The notes under the pieces were generated by a model, which was not told where the DNA came from, did not search any database, and saw only the letters and a list, made by a program, of their open reading frames with translations. A stretch of DNA of 64,000 bases from assembly GCA_021907015.1 (NCBI GenBank), contig CP091064.1, positions 4,712,001 to 4,776,000 of the forward strand, given 5' to 3'. Numbering within the stretch: the first letter of the stretch is position 1; each line of letters opens with the position of its first letter. A program made the position numbers and the translations under genes. This document shows positions 60,449 to 64,000 of the stretch, piece after piece. This DNA comes from Pectobacterium sp. PL152 (GTDB lineage Bacteria > Pseudomonadota > Gammaproteobacteria > Enterobacterales > Enterobacteriaceae).

Positions 60449-62463
60449 ATGAACAACTTAGTCAGAATAACCGCCATCGCAGGCTTACTGCTGGCGGGCT
60501 CTAGTTTTGCAAATGAAAACATTACGCGTGTTGAGCAGATCCCTCAGCTACATCAGGAGCCTCAACATGCTACCGTTAGCGACCGGGTGGCCTCACGTTT
60601 CCTGCGTTCGCATTATCGCCAGTTTATGCTGGATGCGCAGTTTTCTGAGAAAATTTTTAACCGCTACCTCAACATGCTGGACTACAGCCACAACGTGCTG
60701 TTGGCCTCTGATGTGGCGCAATTTGCCGGGCAAAAGCCCAGTTGGGTGACGCGCTGAAATCCGGTCAACTGGACGTTCCGTACGCGTTATATAATCTGGC
60801 GCAGAAGCGTCGGTTTGAGCGTTTTCAATATGCGCTGTCGCTGCTGGATAAACCGGTCGATCTGACGGGCAATGACACGTTTGAGCTTGATCGCAGCAAA
60901 GCCCCTTGGCCGCAGAACGTCGGTGAACTTAACCGCCTGTGGGATGCCAAGGTAAAATATGACTGGCTCAGCCTGAAGCTGACCGGTAAAGATGATAAAG
61001 ACATCAAAGAGACGCTAACCAAGCGTTACCAGTTTGCGATTCGCCGCTTGGCGCAGAGCAACAGCGAAGATGTTTTCCAACTCGTTATGAACGCCTTTGC
61101 GCGTGAAATCGACCCGCATACCAGCTATCTGTCACCGCGTAACACCGAGCAATTCAATACCGAAATGAGCCTGTCGCTCGAAGGGATTGGTGCGGTGCTG
61201 CAGATGGATGACGACTACACCATGATTAATTCCATGGTGCCCGGTGGGCCGGCAGCGAAAAGCAAAAACATTACCGTGGGTGACCGTGTCGTTGGCGTAG
61301 GCCAAAGCGGCAAGCCGATGGTCGATGTTATCGGCTGGCGTCTGGATGATGTGGTCGCGCTAATTAAAGGGCCAAAAGGCAGCAAGGTGCGTCTGGAAAT
61401 TCTGCCCGCAGGCAAAGGGACGAAAACCCGTATTGTCACGCTGACGCGCGAACGTATCCGTCTTGAAGATCGTGCGGTCAAAATGTCCGTCAAGACGGTC
61501 GGCAAAGACAAAGTCGGCGTGCTGGATATCCCCGGCTTCTATGTCGGCCTAACGGATGACGTAAAAGTTCAGCTTCAGAAGCTGGAAAAACAGAACGTCA
61601 GCAGCATTGTGATTGACTTACGTACTAACGGCGGCGGTGCGCTGACGGAAGCGGTAGGGCTTTCCGGCCTGTTTATTCCTAGTGGTCCCGTCGTTCAGGT
61701 ACGCGATAATAATGGCAAAGTGCGTGAAGACAGCGACACCGACGGCATTGTGTATTACAAAGGCCCGCTGGTGGTACTGGTAGACCGCTTCAGTGCTTCC
61801 GCTTCCGAGATTTTTGCGGCGGCGATGCAGGATTATGGTCGTGCCTTGATCGTGGGTGAACCGACGTTTGGTAAAGGCACCGTGCAGCAGTATCGCTCGC
61901 TGAATCGGATTTACGATCAGATGCTGCGTCCTGACTGGCCAGCGCTGGGTTCCGTACAATACACGATTCAGAAGTTCTATCGCATTGACGGCGGCAGTAC
62001 TCAGATGAAAGGCGTGACGCCTGATGTGATGATGCCCACCGGTACGGAAACGGTAGATACCGGCGAGAAGTTTGAAGATAACGCGCTACCGTGGGACAGC
62101 ATCAAAGCGGCTAACTACACGAAGAGTGGCGATCTGAAAGCGCTGATTAGCACACTGAATGAGCATCATCAGGAGCGTATCGCTAAAGATCCTGAATTCC
62201 AGTACGTCGCGCAAGATATTGCCCGCTACAACGCGCTGAAGGATAAGCGCAACATCGTGTCGCTCAATCTTGCTCAGCGCGAGAAAGAGAATGACGATGA
62301 TGAAGCGATGCGTCTGAAGCGGATTAACGATCGACTGGCGAGAGAAGGTAAGAAACCGCTCAAAGCGCTGGAAGATTTGCCGAAAGATTATCAGGCTCCC
62401 GATCCTTATCTGGATGAAACGGTGAAAATCGCTCACGATTTAGCGCAGGAACAGAAAGACTGA
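60449..62463 (+). CDS. prc: Prc (Tsp), tail-specific periplasmic protease, one frame break
   Basis: Periplasmic PDZ-containing S41 protease that trims PBP3 and degrades MepS and SsrA-tagged proteins. Start 60449 (RBS GGAGG) has a signal peptide (IAGLLLAGSSFA). A missing C near 60737 breaks it; restored, FAGQKPQLGDALKSGQLDV. The PDZ domain is near LSLEGIGAVLQMDDDY, and the Ser-Lys dyad in RFSASASEIFAAAMQDYG and GEPTFGKGTVQQYRS. It ends AHDLAQEQKD. About 671 residues, near E. coli's 682. It lies 19 bp after proQ and ends before a strong terminator. Confidence 0.95.
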
Positions 62464-62498
62464 TACGCTAAAATTGTTCTGATCGTCTGAGATCGTTA

Positions 62499-62533
62499 AG
62501 CGCCCTGTGGGTTATCCAACAGGGCGCTTTTTT
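62499..62533 (+). terminator. Rho-independent terminator of proQ-prc
   Basis: AGCGCCCTGT / ACAGGGCGCT stem followed by six T on the plus strand, 36 bp after the prc stop. Confidence 0.88.
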
Positions 62534-62603
62534 GAAGATAATCGTTGTTTTCACAGCAGTACTGCGTTGAATACGGCAGGATATGTATTGTAGTAAATGG
62601 CGA

Positions 62604-63410
62604 TTAACGAATCTTGGTGGGTGAACAGCCAAAACGGGTTTTAAACTGTTCGGAAAAACGCGCCGAGGATTTATATCCGCAGGCTTCAGCCAGACGTTGC
62701 ATACTCCATGACGTCGTCTGCACCAGCATCATCGCGTGCTGCATTCGCGTCTCCAACAACAGCACTTCAAAACGCGTCTGCTCGGTGGATAGTCTCCGGC
62801 GCAGCGTAGCCTCGCTCATCGCCAGCCGTCGCCCCGCAGACTGTGCAGTCCAGTGATGTTCCGGTTCTTCACTGATAAGCGCACGCAGCTGTGTCGTAAT
62901 GCCAGGCTGCGGCGGTGCGCCAAAATGGTATCCCCGTTCCGACAGCACCAGCAGCATATCCATCAGGCGCAGTTCGAGGCGCGATTCACTGAGTGCATCG
63001 CTCGTAATTCCCTCAACCAGATACTGTAATGTGCGGATAAGTTCGTCATCCAGTGCGAGGCATGTGAAAGGAGCAGGATGATGGACAGGAGCTAATTTTT
63101 CAGGATAGCGGTGATAAAACCGTGCCAAAAGCGTGGATGAAAACGTCAGAAAGACTGACCGGAAAACGGCATCATGACCGCCGGGCGTTTTCGTCAAATC
63201 GGCACTGGCATCAGGCGTAATCAGGCAAAGCTGAGACGGGGTATCGACAATCGTTGTGCCATTCTGTTCGAGAAGGGTCAAGTGGCCGGAGAGAACCAGC
63301 AGCAGCGTGGCTTCATAAAAATGAAAACGCGTTGTCTGCTGCGGCGTGCGCAAGTGCGGCTGAGCTAGCGCACACAGGCCATACCGCTGTAGCGGCTGGC
63401 CTGACGGCAA
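62604..63410 (-). CDS. AraC-family transcriptional regulator
   Basis: Intact, 268 residues. The N-terminal part resembles an AraC cupin sensor (FHFYEATLLLVLSGHLTLLE); the C-terminal part has two helix-turn-helix motifs, WTAQSAGRRLAMSEATLRRR and SWSMQRLAEACGYKSSARFS, ending RFGCSPTKIR. It replaces htpX, which follows prc in E. coli. It is downstream of a YbhB/YbcL-type gene on the same strand, a hint that the two are linked. Its target and inducer are unknown. Confidence 0.92.
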   Translation of the reverse strand: MPSGQPLQRYGLCALAQPHLRTPQQTTRFHFYEATLLLVLSGHLTLLEQNGTTIVDTPSQLCLITPDASADLTKTPGGHDAVFRSVFLTFSSTLLARFYHRYPEKLAPVHHPAPFTCLALDDELIRTLQYLVEGITSDALSESRLELRLMDMLLVLSERGYHFGAPPQPGITTQLRALISEEPEHHWTAQSAGRRLAMSEATLRRRLSTEQTRFEVLLLETRMQHAMMLVQTTSWSMQRLAEACGYKSSARFSEQFKTRFGCSPTKIR

Positions 63411-63514
63411 TACGTCCAGTCCGCCTCACGAAGAGGCGGACTCGCTGAGCGTAATACGGTCACGCTTGTAGCCTGTCATTCTTATCACGCGCCATTTTCA
63501 TCACTTATTATGAA

Positions 63515-64000
63515 TCACAACAAGGCGGGGTTCAGCGTATACAGCCCGGTGAGTTTGGCTTCCGCTAATACAGGGCGTTGGCGAGTGCAGCACGGACATT
63601 CGCCCCGTTAAGCTCACCCTCGATCGCTAAAGACGGCGTTGCGAGAGCGTAAAGCGTGAAAATGTAGTGATGAACCCGCGCATCGTTCCACGGCGGGCAA
63701 GGGCCATCATAGCCATAGTAGGTGCCTTTCATCTGCTCGTCTGTGGCAAACCAGGCGGTGTAATCATTAATGCCGTGTTTGAGGCCTGTTGGTGCATCCG
63801 GGCCTGCTTTCCCACGTGGGGTAATCGTATTGGAATGCGAAGCGGCGGGAATCTCACTGACGTTGGCCGGAATATCCAACAATAGCCAGTGGTAGAAATC
63901 GACACGTGGCAGAGACGCGCTAACCTCGCGACCTTCCTGATTCACATCGTCACCACGGCTGGGGACATCCGGGTCGTGGCAGATCAACACGAAAGACTGC
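63515..64000 (-). CDS. YbhB/YbcL-type PEBP protein, partial, one frame break
   Basis: Phosphatidylethanolamine-binding protein fold, bacterial YbhB/YbcL branch; function unknown. The window edge cuts the N-terminus. Conserved ligand-site text: ICHDPDVPSRGDDVNQEGRE, DFYHWLLLDIPANV and GYDGPCPPWNDARVHHYIFT. A missing C near 63564 hides the end; restored it reads ANAPVLAEAKLTGLYTLNPA and stops at 63515. It is transcribed towards the AraC-type gene, 105 bp away. Confidence 0.9.

Overview
The window is chromosomal DNA of a soft-rot enterobacterium, most likely Pectobacterium or a close member of the Pectobacteriaceae. Almost every gene can be matched by its translated sequence to an Escherichia coli gene, and long stretches keep E. 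coli gene order. The departures fit a plant-associated relative: zwf is followed directly by eda with no edd between them, a beta-glucoside-type PTS/porin locus sits between ruvB and znuB, and mosaic palindromic repeats lie between genes.

Layout. 1-3.1 kb: a partial chemotaxis receptor with a probable sigma-28 promoter, an AT-rich gene-poor stretch and tRNA-Ser(GGA). 3.3-11.8 kb: ycdX, ycdY, yceB, grxB, mdtH, rimJ, yceH, yceM and murJ. 11.9-19.6 kb: argS, a small membrane ORF, yecM, cutC, cmoBA, yecN and yecE. 19.6-20.9 kb: an EAL/HDOD signalling protein. 21.3-26.7 kb: aspS, nudB, yebC, ruvC and ruvAB, with a LexA box before ruvA. 26.7-31.6 kb: the accessory porin, PTS IIA, PTS IIC and LacI-type regulator. 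31.6-36.7 kb: znuCB and znuA around a Zur box, then mepM and lpxM. 36.8-43.7 kb: pykA, hexR, zwf, eda and purT, with HexR and PurR boxes. 43.8-48.8 kb: ptrB, a 36-aa ORF, holE, ftnA, yebY, the sRNA SdsR and a cold-shock gene. 48.9-49.5 kb: an IS200-type insertion sequence. 49.7-53.1 kb: a small acidic ORF, a secreted cupin protein, a DUF1471 protein, an LDH2-type dehydrogenase, an extensin-like protein and yebW. 53.2-62.5 kb: rsmF, letAB, msrC, proQ and prc. 62.6-64 kb: an AraC-type regulator and a partial PEBP (YbhB/YbcL) gene.

How the genes work together. pykA, hexR, zwf and eda form a central-carbon block: HexR represses zwf through a 15-bp box, and Eda cleaves KDPG, which here would come mainly from pectin breakdown because edd is not local. 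znuABC is a Zn-uptake system under Zur. ruvABC resolves Holliday junctions. letAB builds an envelope lipid-transport bridge; mepM, murJ, lpxM and prc build or trim the envelope. cmoA and cmoB modify wobble uridine in tRNA.

Main caveat. 28 genes, including the essential argS, aspS and murJ, carry one to four single-base frame breaks each. I count about 57, about 52 of them missing bases and mostly in short homopolymers. Restoring one base each time gives full-length family proteins. I read these as sequencing or assembly errors, not as pseudogenes, and give the coordinates of the restored genes.
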